From positions 1 through 54,152 of the forward strand of contig CAZLQD010000019.1 of assembly GCA_964561605.1 (NCBI GenBank): 54,152 nt of DNA, in the 5' to 3' direction. Shown in pieces: positions 1-8,059 of the stretch. How positions within the stretch are numbered: the stretch's first letter is position 1; each line of letters starts with the position of its first letter. Source of the DNA: JALUZX01 sp964561605 (GTDB lineage Bacteria; Planctomycetota; UBA1135; JALUZX01). The position numbers were made by a program, and so were the translations under genes. A model generated the notes under the pieces. That model was given only the letters and a program-made list of their open reading frames with translations, was not told where the DNA came from and did not search any database.

Positions 1-628
1 TCTCCTGGTCGGGGTCGGTGATCCACTCGGAGAAGACCTTGCCCAGGTCCTTGTCGCGGCCGATCTTGGCCAGGGCGATGAGGCAGGAGGAGACGATGTC
101 CCTTTGCTTCGTCTCCTGGAGGGCCTTCTTGAGGGCCGGAACGACCTGGGCCTTCAGAGTCTCTTCCAAAGGCCTGAGAGTGGTCTCTTCCTTCTTGTAA
201 CCCTGGAGCCCCGAGAGAGTGCCCTGCTTGGCCGCGGCCCCGGCGCCCTTGCCGATCTTCTCCTTCAGGTTCAGGTAGGGCTCCTTGTTGAACTCCCACC
301 AGAAACTCCAGTCCGTGAAGGTATAGTCGGGCAGGGCGACCCCCCTCGTCGTGGGTCCCCGGCCCGTCTGGACGGGGCCGCCCGTGGCGGGGGCGTTGGG
401 AGTGGCCGGGGCGTTGGGAGTAGCCGGCGTGGCCGGACCGGGCGCACTGGGCGTGGCCGGACCGGGCCCGCTCGGAGTGGAGGGGCTGCTGGGGGTGCTG
501 GGCCCCTTGCCTGCGCTTGGAGGAACAGTGTCTCCGGGCCCCCGGTACTGGCCGCCGTGGGCCCAGGCCGTCCCGGCGCCGGCCAGGAGCACCCCGAGGG
601 TGACCAGGCCTGTCAGGATCCTGCGCAT
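1..628 (-). CDS. Exported Pro-rich protein with probable helical-repeat region (3' part missing)
   Basis: The gene starts at an ATG with a good Shine-Dalgarno (AAAGGAG, 8 bases upstream) and runs off the left edge, so only about 209 residues are visible. The first 22 residues form a signal peptide (MRRILTGLVTLGVLLAG, then a small-residue AxA-type site). Next comes a low-complexity Pro/Ala/Ser/Thr linker of about 55 residues with repeated ATPNAP units. It leads into a folded region, beginning near TRGVALPDYTFTDWSFWW, that contains helices such as VVPALKKALQETKQRDIVSSCLIALAKIG, a pattern typical of HEAT repeats. The product is probably a periplasmic or surface protein-interaction protein. No enzymatic motif is visible. 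The helical-repeat reading is moderately secure and the function is unknown. Confidence 0.75.
   Translation of the reverse strand, partial: MRRILTGLVTLGVLLAGAGTAWAHGGQYRGPGDTVPPSAGKGPSTPSSPSTPSGPGPATPSAPGPATPATPNAPATPNAPATGGPVQTGRGPTTRGVALPDYTFTDWSFWWEFNKEPYLNLKEKIGKGAGAAAKQGTLSGLQGYKKEETTLRPLEETLKAQVVPALKKALQETKQRDIVSSCLIALAKIGRDKDLGKVFSEWITDPDQE
390..475. repeat. Two short tandem repeats coding a Pro/Ala linker
   Basis: An 18-base unit (GGGGCGTTGGGAGTGGCC at 390-407, one mismatch in the copy at 408-425) is followed by a 24-base unit (428-451, diverged copy 452-475). Both lie inside the minus-strand exported protein and encode its Ala-Thr-Pro-rich linker. Units that are multiples of three keep the frame, so copy number could vary between strains without breaking the gene. 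Confidence 0.7.
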
Positions 629-901
629 GATCTCTTCTCCTTTTGCAAAAATAGGACTCCGCTCGTTCGGGCTCTTCCTCCCGGGGCATCTCCGGCTTCG
701 AAGAGCCTGGGTCCCGGGAGCACATCCTTGCTTGTGTTCCAGATCTTAGCAACATCGGGGCCAAACCGGGAAGACCCGGAAAAACCTGGCCGATCGGGGG
801 GAAGAGAAGGGAAAAATCCAGGCCCGCTGTTCCCCCGGGGAAGCGTGGTTACCGGAAGGTGACCCTTTTACCTCGATCTTTTCTGCTCTTCCCAGGGCAT
901 C

Positions 902-1702
902 TCATGGAGAGAGATGGAGGACCTCCATGGCCTGCCGGAGGGCGGAAGGCGCACCAGCCAAGTAGGAGAGGGGGCCCCCCTTCATCTCCCCGGAAGTGAA
1001 GCTCTCCAGGGGGGATCCGTCCAACCGGACGATCCTGCCCCCCGCTTCCTCCAGGACGGGGATTCCCCCGGCCACGTCCCAGGCGTGACACTCCGCCTGG
1101 ACTGCCAGGTCCAGCCTCCCCAGGGCCACGGCCGCCAGGTGGGTCACGGCGGACCCGAGGAACCTGAGCCTCCCCTTGGTGCCGAGGAGAGCATCGGCCC
1201 ACTGGGGAAAACGCTCCTCCCGGAGGAGCCCAAGCCCCAAGAGACTTCCCGGGCCCAGGTCGCGATCCTCGAGGCGAAGGGGCTTCCCCTGGAAGAAGGC
1301 CCCCTCTCCCCGGGCGGCCGAGAGAATCCACCCCATGCAGGGCACCCCCAGGACTCCCAGGCTGGGCCGCCCAGCCTGGAGAAGGCCCACGGAAAAGGCG
1401 AAGGGCTTGAGACCCCGGGAGAAATTGGTGGTCCCGTCCAGGGGATCGACGACCCAGACGGGGCCCTCCAGGTTCCCCTCCAGGCCCGATTCCTCCCCGA
1501 GAAAGGAACTTCCCGGAAGGAGGGAGAGGAGCTTCTCCCGGAAGAAGGCCTCCATCTCCAGGTCCACCTGGGTGACGAAATCGGCCGGCCCCTTCTCCCG
1601 GGTACCCAAGTCCTCCAGGGGCTGGAGGGCCTTCTCCTCGAGGAGGGCCGTGGCCTTCTCCGCCAGGGCCTCGACCTGGTGGAGGAGAGGAAGGAGATTC
1701 AC
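902..1702 (-). CDS. Inositol monophosphatase family protein (SuhB/IMPase-like)
   Basis: At 266 residues it matches the usual length of bacterial IMPase/SuhB proteins, which are Mg2+- and Li+-sensitive phosphatases acting on inositol-1-phosphate and related sugar phosphates. All metal-binding motifs are present: LGEESG (GEES at 69-72), DPLDGTTN (86-93) and WDVAGG near 208-213. The start chosen is a GTG at 1702 that overlaps the stop of the upstream gene in a GTGA arrangement, which implies translational coupling. A longer open frame upstream is only the shadow of that neighbour. The family cannot separate inositol monophosphatase from histidinol-phosphatase, 3'-nucleotidase or fructose-1,6-bisphosphatase activity by motifs alone. 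Confidence 0.9.
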   Translation of the reverse strand: MNLLPLLHQVEALAEKATALLEEKALQPLEDLGTREKGPADFVTQVDLEMEAFFREKLLSLLPGSSFLGEESGLEGNLEGPVWVVDPLDGTTNFSRGLKPFAFSVGLLQAGRPSLGVLGVPCMGWILSAARGEGAFFQGKPLRLEDRDLGPGSLLGLGLLREERFPQWADALLGTKGRLRFLGSAVTHLAAVALGRLDLAVQAECHAWDVAGGIPVLEEAGGRIVRLDGSPLESFTSGEMKGGPLSYLAGAPSALRQAMEVLHLSP

Positions 1703-2052
1703 GAAGGTTCCCCGTGGAGACTCTCCACTTGGATCTCCACGTCCAATTCCACCGGGTCTCCCTCCAGGAGGTGGGGGGGCAGGTCCACCCGCCCCCTCAG
1801 GAGAGGCCTTCCTCCGGTGGTCTTCCGGGAGGGAAAGGAGTAGAGCATTCCGGGCCTCTGGATGGGGGCGGAGAAGGCGTGAAGGAACTCCCTCTCCCCC
1901 GGATCCCCCTTCTTGAAGAATCGGAACTTGACCGAGACGAGGCCCGGTTCCCCTTCGATCTCGAAGGGGATGGAGGCGGGAGCATTTTCTCCCCCCCGAA
2001 GTTCCTCGAGGAAACGAACCTTGTACCCCGCCGAGTCCCGCTCGATCTTCAC
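1699..2052 (-). CDS. Small conserved-looking protein, function unknown
   Basis: This is a 117-residue protein beginning at a GTG (VKIERDSAGYKVRF) with a GGGAGG Shine-Dalgarno about 9 bases upstream. It has no signal peptide or membrane segment. It alternates charged and beta-prone segments (FEIEGEPGLVSVKFRFFKKG, then VELDVEIQVESL), which suggests a small beta-sandwich or barrel domain. Its stop overlaps the start of the inositol-phosphatase gene, so the two are probably made together. No family was recognised. An upstream extension in the same frame lacks a ribosome site and has Gly/Arg-rich shadow-like composition, so it was not used. Confidence 0.65.
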   Translation of the reverse strand: MKIERDSAGYKVRFLEELRGGENAPASIPFEIEGEPGLVSVKFRFFKKGDPGEREFLHAFSAPIQRPGMLYSFPSRKTTGGRPLLRGRVDLPPHLLEGDPVELDVEIQVESLHGEPS

Positions 2053-2252
2053 CTGCCCGACCTCCCGGTCCTTTGCCGTCCTCTCTGCCCTTTCCCACCC
2101 TTCCCGCCCCGGGAATGTCCCGGAGGAGGCCGGAATTTTCCTCCCATCCCCACGGCCGATCAAGGTTTCCCCCCGGCAGCCTCTTCTCCGGAGGCCTCCC
2201 CTCACGTAACCTGGAGAGACTGGAAACACCTGGAAATCCTGGATTTTCCCCT

Positions 2253-4100
2253 ATGCGCCGAACTTCTCTCTTCCTGGGCCTTCTCTATCTGGGTCTCGCC
2301 GCCCTCCCCTGCAGGGCGGGACGAATCTCCCAGAAAAAGATCAACCAGGCCATCGACAAGGGTGTGGACTACCTGCTGCGCTCCCAATTCCCCGACGGGA
2401 GCTTCAAGATGTACAGCAACTACCCCGTCGGCTCCACGGCCCTCGCCATGTACACCCTCCTCAAGTGCGGCCTGGCACCGGACCACCAGGCCGTGAAGAG
2501 GGCCGAGGCCTACATTCTCTCCCGGGAAGAGAAGAAGACCTATACCTACGGGTGTGTCCTTCTGGCCCTCTCCGCCCAGGACCCCAAAGGCCACAAGGCG
2601 AGGATCTTCTCCATGGCCAAGGAGCTCCTCTCCTGGCAAAGATCGAACGGCCTCTGGGCCTATCCCGGCGGGGCTGAGGACTTCTCCAACAGCCAGTACG
2701 GACTCCTGGGCCTCTGGGCGGCCTCCAAGGCTGGCTTCAAGATCCCCTCGAAAGCCTTGAGGAGGGCCGCGGAAGGATTCTGCAAGCACCAGGGGGATTA
2801 TGGTGGTTGGTGTTACCGCCCCTTCCAGAAAGGGGTCGTCACGGGCTCCATGACCGCCGCAGGCGGAGGAAGCACGGGATTGATCCTGAAGCTCCTGAAG
2901 AAGGTGGGGGCCGGGAAGTCCAGAGAGGCCGTCATGGCCAAGGGCCACCTGGCGAGGGCCCTGCAATGGTTCGCCAAGAACTTTACGCCGGACCGGAACT
3001 GGACCCCTCCGAAGTTTCCTCCAAAGAACTACTGGCTGTACTACTACCTCTACGGCGTGGAGCGTCTCGGCGCCTTCGCCCACGTGGAAAAGTTCGGAAA
3101 GCACGACTGGTACTGGGAGGGCGCCGAGTTCCTGGTGAAGAAGCAGAACCGGGCCGGCTATTGGGGGGTCTACCCGGGCTCCGTTCGGGACACATGCTTC
3201 GCCCTCCTCTTCCTGAGGAGGGCCACCGCGCCGGTGACGGACTACAACCCCAACCGGGTGGCGGCAGTAAAGGGCAAAGGAGGCGATTTCCAGATCCGGG
3301 TGGACGGAAGCTATCCGGTCACCATGTGGGTCGCCTCCTGGCCGGACCGGTTGAAGGACTACTACGCCTGGGGGGACGACAAGCTCAGGGTGGCCTGGAT
3401 CGAGTGGTACGCCAACGGCCGCAAGATCGCCCGGATCGAGGGAAACCCCAAGGAGCCCCTCGTTCTCGGAAAGGACACCTTCGCCCACAGGGAGGCATTC
3501 AAGACCAACGGCGTCTTCCAGATCCAGGCGGTGGGGGAGATCGTCGACGAGGGCCTCCGCCGGTACAAGATCCGGTCCAACAAGATCAAGGTCAAGGTGG
3601 ACCGGGTCCTCACCCCGGAGTACGCATCCTGGCTCGACGACCAGGGAAGGAACCTCCTCCTGAACCTGGACCGCCGCAATCGAATGACCGTCAAGGCATC
3701 CTCCCAGGCGTCCGGGTGGCCCCCGCAGAACGCCGTGGACGGTATCGGCTTCACCGGGTGGTGTTGCGGCAAGAACGACCCGAGGCCCTGGCTCGAGATC
3801 AACCTGGCGAAACCGGTGCGGGCCACCCACCTGGTCCTGACCCCGGCGATCTGGTTTCCCACGGCATACAACGCCTTGCGCACACCCAAGCAGGTCATCG
3901 TCCGGGTGGGCCGGGAAAGGTTCACCCTGAAATTCCCCAAGGGGATTCACAAGGCCCGCCTGGCCTTCGGAAAACGCCTTTCCGTGAGAAGAATCTACCT
4001 GATCGTCCTGGACTGGTACCCGGGGAGACGATGGAAGGAGACCGGCGGGTTCGCCGAAGTGGAGCTCCAGGACCGGGAAGCCAGGCGGAGGAGGCGGTAG
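2253..4100 (+). CDS. Secreted alpha/alpha-toroid (prenyltransferase-like) protein with C-terminal discoidin-like domain
   Basis: The product is 615 residues with a clear signal peptide (MRRTSLFLGLLYLGLAALP, cleavage near CRAG). Residues about 30-330 carry repeats of the squalene-cyclase/prenyltransferase toroid type (GVDYLLRSQFPDGSFK, STALAMYTLLKCG, YTYGCVLLALSA, CFALLFLRRA), common in exported Planctomycetota proteins of unknown role. A middle beta-rich region of about 130 residues follows. From about residue 475 there is an F5/8 type C (discoidin-like) module: MTVKASSQASGWPPQNAVDG, then WLEINLAKPVRATHLVL, the fold used for binding sugars or surfaces. The cyclase catalytic DxDD motif was not seen, so enzymatic cyclisation is unlikely. 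The ATG was chosen because the signal peptide starts there; no strong Shine-Dalgarno is visible. Confidence 0.85.
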   Translation: MRRTSLFLGLLYLGLAALPCRAGRISQKKINQAIDKGVDYLLRSQFPDGSFKMYSNYPVGSTALAMYTLLKCGLAPDHQAVKRAEAYILSREEKKTYTYGCVLLALSAQDPKGHKARIFSMAKELLSWQRSNGLWAYPGGAEDFSNSQYGLLGLWAASKAGFKIPSKALRRAAEGFCKHQGDYGGWCYRPFQKGVVTGSMTAAGGGSTGLILKLLKKVGAGKSREAVMAKGHLARALQWFAKNFTPDRNWTPPKFPPKNYWLYYYLYGVERLGAFAHVEKFGKHDWYWEGAEFLVKKQNRAGYWGVYPGSVRDTCFALLFLRRATAPVTDYNPNRVAAVKGKGGDFQIRVDGSYPVTMWVASWPDRLKDYYAWGDDKLRVAWIEWYANGRKIARIEGNPKEPLVLGKDTFAHREAFKTNGVFQIQAVGEIVDEGLRRYKIRSNKIKVKVDRVLTPEYASWLDDQGRNLLLNLDRRNRMTVKASSQASGWPPQNAVDGIGFTGWCCGKNDPRPWLEINLAKPVRATHLVLTPAIWFPTAYNALRTPKQVIVRVGRERFTLKFPKGIHKARLAFGKRLSVRRIYLIVLDWYPGRRWKETGGFAEVELQDREARRRRR

Positions 4101-4122
4101 GGGGGGCGGACTCCCCGGCCCT

Positions 4123-4350
4123 TCAATTCAACCCCGGGTCGCCCCCGTGGTTTCCGGGAGGACCTCCTTCATCCTGGAGCCGGACGTCCAGGGTGTCCCT
4201 CAGGGCCTCCGAGGCCTCTCCCATCACCTGGCCGAGCCACACGAAGACGCACCCCACGGGATCCAGGGGGTCGTCCGTCTGGAAGGCGGCCCTGCAGGAA
4301 AGTTCGCAGGGCCGGTCGGGCCGGAAGAAGCACATCTTGTTCGTTTCCAT
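4123..4350 (-). CDS. Small Cys-containing protein, unknown
   Basis: This 75-residue frame begins METNKMCFFRPDRPCELSCR, with cysteines at 7, 15, 19 and 34 and a C-terminal acidic/Gly-rich tail. The even, charged composition and the ATG start make it look like a genuine small gene lying tail-to-tail with the toroid gene (22 bases between stops). No Shine-Dalgarno is obvious. The CX7CX3C spacing could bind a metal, but no known zinc or iron-sulphur motif fits. It could still be a chance frame. Confidence 0.5.
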   Translation of the reverse strand: METNKMCFFRPDRPCELSCRAAFQTDDPLDPVGCVFVWLGQVMGEASEALRDTLDVRLQDEGGPPGNHGGDPGLN

Positions 4351-4459
4351 GGCGGCCGGGAAAGGTAGCTTTTCCTGGACCGCCCTGCAACGAGAAGGGT
4401 AAATTTCCTTCCTTGGGGAAGGGAGTTTTCAGGGAACCTCGAGACCGGAAGGTGCCGCC

Positions 4460-5536
4460 TTGCTCCAGAGTTCCTCCCAGTCCGCCCTTCCCCGGAGGGA
4501 AAGGGCCTTTTTTCTTGGAAGGCCGCGGCTCCGCCCCTCGAAAGGCCTCTCCTTCGCCCCGTTCCTCCTGGTCCTCTTCCAGGCCTGCGCCGTCCCCGAA
4601 GGGGGATTCCGCGGCCCCTTTCCCGTCAGGACCCAGCACCCTGTGGAGCTCACCGTCCTGGACTTGACCCAGCGGAGAGGCATGGTCCTGCCTCCTGGGA
4701 CGGCCGAGGCAAGGCTCCAGGTGGTCCAGGCCAACCAGGCCCTCACATCCCACGAAGGGCCGAGAGACGAGTCCTTCATGTTCGACCTGGAGACCACGAG
4801 GGTCTCCATTCCATTCCGCCTGGGACTGGGCAAGGGCTTGGACCTGGAGATCCAGCCGGCCTTCTTGCGACCGACGACGGGTTTCCTGGACGGATTCATC
4901 GAGAACTTCCACGACGCCTTGAACTTTCCCAACGGCGAGCGGGACGACTTGGGCCGCTACCACTACCGGGCGTATATCGAAAAGGAGGGAGAACGGGTCT
5001 ACGAGATCGATGCGGGGGAGACCCTGTTGGAAGACCTGCCCGCCATCCTCTCCGCCCAGGTCTTGAAGAACCATCCCTGGCTTCCCGACGTGACGGCGAG
5101 AATCGCCCTCGAGGCACCTCTCCAAAAGAGCAACAAAGGGGGAGGGAACGGCGGATGGGACGAAGGCTTGGGCCTGGCCGCCTCGAAGAAGGCCCTGGGT
5201 TGCGAGTTCTCCGGAACGGTCTCCTGGGTCCATCCATACACACCCAAGAGATTCAGAAGGCACAAGGTCCGCCTGGCGAACCGCTGGTCCTCGGGGTTTG
5301 CCGTGGAAATGCCCCTGTCACCAAGGTTGGCGGCCATCGTCCAGGCCAGGTACCACCAGAGCGTCCTGGGGAACATGAACGCCCGGCGCCTCAACAAGCC
5401 CCAGCTCCTGGTCTGGACAGGGGGAAGACTCCTCCTTTCCAAGAGGGCCTTCCTGGAAGGATCGGTGGGAGAGGACCTGATCCAGAAGGTCTCGCCCGAT
5501 GTAGCCTTCCACGTCGCCCTGGGCCTGAGGTTTTGA
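4460..5536 (+). CDS. DUF3187-like outer-membrane protein, probable lipoprotein
   Basis: The 358-residue protein starts at TTG with a GGAAGG Shine-Dalgarno 7 bases upstream. A basic leader is followed by a hydrophobic stretch ending LVLFQAC, a loose lipobox. The mature part opens with GPFPVRTQHPVELTVLDL, the entry motif typical of DUF3187 proteins. It continues with alternating beta segments (VSIPFRLGLGKGLDLEIQPA; FAVEMPLSPRLAAIVQARYH) and ends HVALGLRF with a terminal aromatic, as expected for an outer-membrane barrel. Length fits the family (about 300-350). Biochemical function is unknown for the family. The exact N-terminus is uncertain. Confidence 0.7.
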   Translation: MLQSSSQSALPRRERAFFLGRPRLRPSKGLSFAPFLLVLFQACAVPEGGFRGPFPVRTQHPVELTVLDLTQRRGMVLPPGTAEARLQVVQANQALTSHEGPRDESFMFDLETTRVSIPFRLGLGKGLDLEIQPAFLRPTTGFLDGFIENFHDALNFPNGERDDLGRYHYRAYIEKEGERVYEIDAGETLLEDLPAILSAQVLKNHPWLPDVTARIALEAPLQKSNKGGGNGGWDEGLGLAASKKALGCEFSGTVSWVHPYTPKRFRRHKVRLANRWSSGFAVEMPLSPRLAAIVQARYHQSVLGNMNARRLNKPQLLVWTGGRLLLSKRAFLEGSVGEDLIQKVSPDVAFHVALGLRF

Positions 5537-5546
5537 GGGCCCTTTT

Positions 5547-5680
5547 CCGGCGGGAGAGGGACCGGAGGGCGGAACTCCCGGAAAGAGGCCCGGGGAGGGC
5601 CGGTTGCCCCCCCACAGGCCCCCTCGCCTCAACACAACATAATGGAACTTATCAGAAGTCCTGCAAGCCTCTCCCGCCGG
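5547..5680. repeat. 13-bp perfect inverted repeat bounding a 134-bp intergenic segment
   Basis: CCGGCGGGAGAGG at 5547-5559 is repeated exactly in reverse complement as CCTCTCCCGCCGG at 5668-5680. The two arms enclose about 108 bases with no plausible gene, between two convergent genes. No flanking target duplication and no T-run were found, so it may be a large RNA stem, a terminator region for both genes, or a small non-autonomous element. Confidence 0.45.
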
Positions 5681-5747
5681 GCCTCCCCGAGAGCGCTGGA
5701 CCACGGCGCCGGCGGGCCTTCCGGCCCTCCTCCGGCTGCCGCCGGCC

Positions 5748-7940
5748 CTACCCTGCAGGGGCTTTCTTCCGGGGCTTCCTTGCAGCCTTGGCCCTTCCCT
5801 TTCCCTTCTTCTCTTCGCCCGTCCCATCCTCCCGGGAAGCTCCGTCCAGGACCTGGGACGCCATCTGGGCCAGGGCCTCCTGGAGACTCGTGAAACCGGC
5901 GTAGTAGAGAGTCCTGGCAGGCTTCTTCCAGGCCCTAGCCAGGGCCAGCGCCGGTTCGGTCGTTTCGTGGCGGTTCCAGTGCAGGAGCAATACGCCGTCC
6001 ACTTCCCCTTTCTTGAGCTTCTGCTCCAGGGCCTTCACCGGTCTTTGGGGCGATGTGTAGTTCGCCATGATCCATTCGCCCTGGAATCCCCACTGGGCCT
6101 TCAATTCCTCGAAACGCTCCAGGTGCTTCCGCTGCCTTTCGTTTCCTCCGATCACCAGGAAGAAAGGCGGCCTTCCCAGGATCCGGGCCAGGTCCTGGGC
6201 CATCTTCCTGGGGTCCCCTTCGGGAAGTTTCTCCTCTCCCTCGCCGTCCCCCAGGGCCAGGAGTCTTTCCACCAGGTCCAACTCTTCCTTGGCCAGCTCC
6301 GGGTAGGAAAGCTCCAGCTCCTTCAGGATGGCCAGGGAACTCGCCAGGTCCTCCACACTCTTCTTGGCCTTCAGGGACCGGGCCACGGCCAACTGGAGCC
6401 TGGCCCGGTCCGCCTCCCGGCCTTCCATCTCCTCGTAGAGGTCGATGAGTTCGCACTTGATCTCGATGTGGTCCAGGGCCTGGCCCACAAGGTCCTCGTC
6501 CAAAAGGATCTTCTCCAGATCCTCGAAACGGCCCCTCCTCTCCAGGAGGTCCCGCAGGGCCTGGAAGGCCTCCCTGGCCTCTCCGGCCTTTCCCGTCATG
6601 TTCGCCGCCATGAGGCTCACCTTCAGGGCCTCGATCCTCTGGTCCAGTGAGGAGGCCACCTCCAGGACCCTGGAGGCTGCCTTCCTCGCCGGTACGGCTT
6701 CCCCCAGGGACATGTACTCCAGGGCCACCAGGAGGAGGTTGTCCGGCGAAGTTCCCCGCTGGATATCCACGGAATCGAGGAATTTCAGGGCCACATCCCT
6801 GTCGATGGCCTTGAGAGCTTCGTGGACCGTATAGAAGGTGTTCAAATCGGGCCTGACCCTGTCCAGGGCCTGGTTCATCAGGTGGGCCGCTTTCCTCGCC
6901 TCTCCGCCCGGGCCCGCCGCCAGGATGGAGGCCGCCAGGTAGAAACGCAGTGCCGCCGTGGTGTCGGGGTCCGGTTCCGATCCTCTCCTGGAGAGGGTCA
7001 GGGCCCGGTCGAAGTCCTTCTTGGCCTCCACGTATTCCCCTGTTTCGTAAAGGAGGATCCCCCTGGTGAAAAAGGCCTCGTACGCCCCTTTCTCCGGGTC
7101 CCGGCATGCCTCGTCCAGGATCTCCAGGATCCCGGCACGGTCCGGCCTCTCCTGGGCCGGCTTCACTTCTCCCGTATTTCGGGCCTCCATCCTGGCCCAG
7201 GCCAGGCAGGTCCAGGCCATGGATGCCAGCCGGGGCACCTGCGGCTCCAGGTCCGCCGCGGCCCGGAAGCGTTCCTCCGCCTCCGGCCATTCGCAGGCCT
7301 CCAGGTAGGACCTCCCCTCGGCAAGCTCGAACCTCGCCCTCACGTCGGCGGGGAGGTCGTCGTACCCCCTCACGGCCTTGCACCGCCTGAGGATGTCCCG
7401 GTTGGAGGGGCCTTCCAGGGGCTCTTCCCTCCTCTCCACCCTGGTGAGGAGGTCCGTCATGGCGGCCAGGACGAGTTCCTTCGTCTCCTCCGCCTCGCCC
7501 CCGTCCGCCGCGAGGGAAAGATACTCCAACGCGGATACGGCGCCCTCCAGGTCCCCTTCCCAGAAATAGGTCCGCATGAGAAGGGGAAGGAGGCCCCAAG
7601 CGATTCCGGGTTCCCGCAAGAGGTCGAAGAGAGTCTGCCTGTCCTCGAGGAGACCGGTGATCCACTCCTTCTCGCCCTTCTTGTCGTGGGCCTTGAGCTG
7701 GCCGAACAAGTACCACCGGGCCGCCGCCGGGTCCCGGTCCAGGCCCAGGACCTCCCGGGGAACGTCGATCCCCAGGAAGGCCTGGGCGTAACCGGCGTGG
7801 AAGGCCAGGCGGGACCTTCCCTTTCCCAGGTCGAGCAACTCCACCAGGATCCGGCGGACCTCCGCCGGCCTGACCTCCTTCTTCTCCGCCAGGTGGACCT
7901 GGCGGAGGATCAAACGGTCCAGGGCGGTCTCCCAGGCCAT
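5748..7940 (-). CDS. TPR-type protein with C-terminal DUF2325-like domain
   Basis: This is a 730-residue soluble protein with no signal peptide, starting at an ATG preceded by AAGGAG. Residues about 90-590 are helical repeats of TPR type (for example GAYEAFFTRGILLYETGEYV). Residues about 600-690 form an alpha/beta domain starting PPFFLVIGGNERQRKHLERF and continuing through GEVDGVLLLHWNRH to ARTLYYAGFTSLQEAL. This resembles DUF2325, a small Rossmann-like domain whose GGN-x-R motif and late strand-helix are characteristic. The tail is Lys/Arg/Pro-rich. The family role is unknown. The domain assignment is by pattern only and needs a profile search. The next gene upstream on the same strand encodes another unknown (SEC-C) protein. 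Confidence 0.7.
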   Translation of the reverse strand: MAWETALDRLILRQVHLAEKKEVRPAEVRRILVELLDLGKGRSRLAFHAGYAQAFLGIDVPREVLGLDRDPAAARWYLFGQLKAHDKKGEKEWITGLLEDRQTLFDLLREPGIAWGLLPLLMRTYFWEGDLEGAVSALEYLSLAADGGEAEETKELVLAAMTDLLTRVERREEPLEGPSNRDILRRCKAVRGYDDLPADVRARFELAEGRSYLEACEWPEAEERFRAAADLEPQVPRLASMAWTCLAWARMEARNTGEVKPAQERPDRAGILEILDEACRDPEKGAYEAFFTRGILLYETGEYVEAKKDFDRALTLSRRGSEPDPDTTAALRFYLAASILAAGPGGEARKAAHLMNQALDRVRPDLNTFYTVHEALKAIDRDVALKFLDSVDIQRGTSPDNLLLVALEYMSLGEAVPARKAASRVLEVASSLDQRIEALKVSLMAANMTGKAGEAREAFQALRDLLERRGRFEDLEKILLDEDLVGQALDHIEIKCELIDLYEEMEGREADRARLQLAVARSLKAKKSVEDLASSLAILKELELSYPELAKEELDLVERLLALGDGEGEEKLPEGDPRKMAQDLARILGRPPFFLVIGGNERQRKHLERFEELKAQWGFQGEWIMANYTSPQRPVKALEQKLKKGEVDGVLLLHWNRHETTEPALALARAWKKPARTLYYAGFTSLQEALAQMASQVLDGASREDGTGEEKKGKGRAKAARKPRKKAPAG

Positions 7941-8040
7941 GTTCCCTTACTCCTTCCCTCCGGAGAGGGTCGATTCCCTGGGAGATCTATCGGCCCCGCC
8001 GGCCCGCCCGGTTGGGCCCTCCCGGCCCGGGCCTTGCCAT

Positions 8041-8058
8041 GGGGGGGCCGGGCCCCCC
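8041..8058 (-). terminator. GC-only hairpin after the SEC-C gene (no T-run)
   Basis: The segment GGGGGGGCCGGGCCCCCC sits immediately after the stop of the SEC-C protein gene and can fold as a 7-bp all-GC stem with a CGG loop. There is no T-run on the minus strand after it, so this is not a classical intrinsic terminator. It may slow transcription or protect the 3' end of the message. Confidence 0.3.
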
Positions 8059-8059
8059 G

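Noticed and set aside
2202..3950. 582-codon minus-strand open frame under the toroid gene
   Set aside because: Antisense of a protein with clear signal peptide and domains; no ribosome site or motif.
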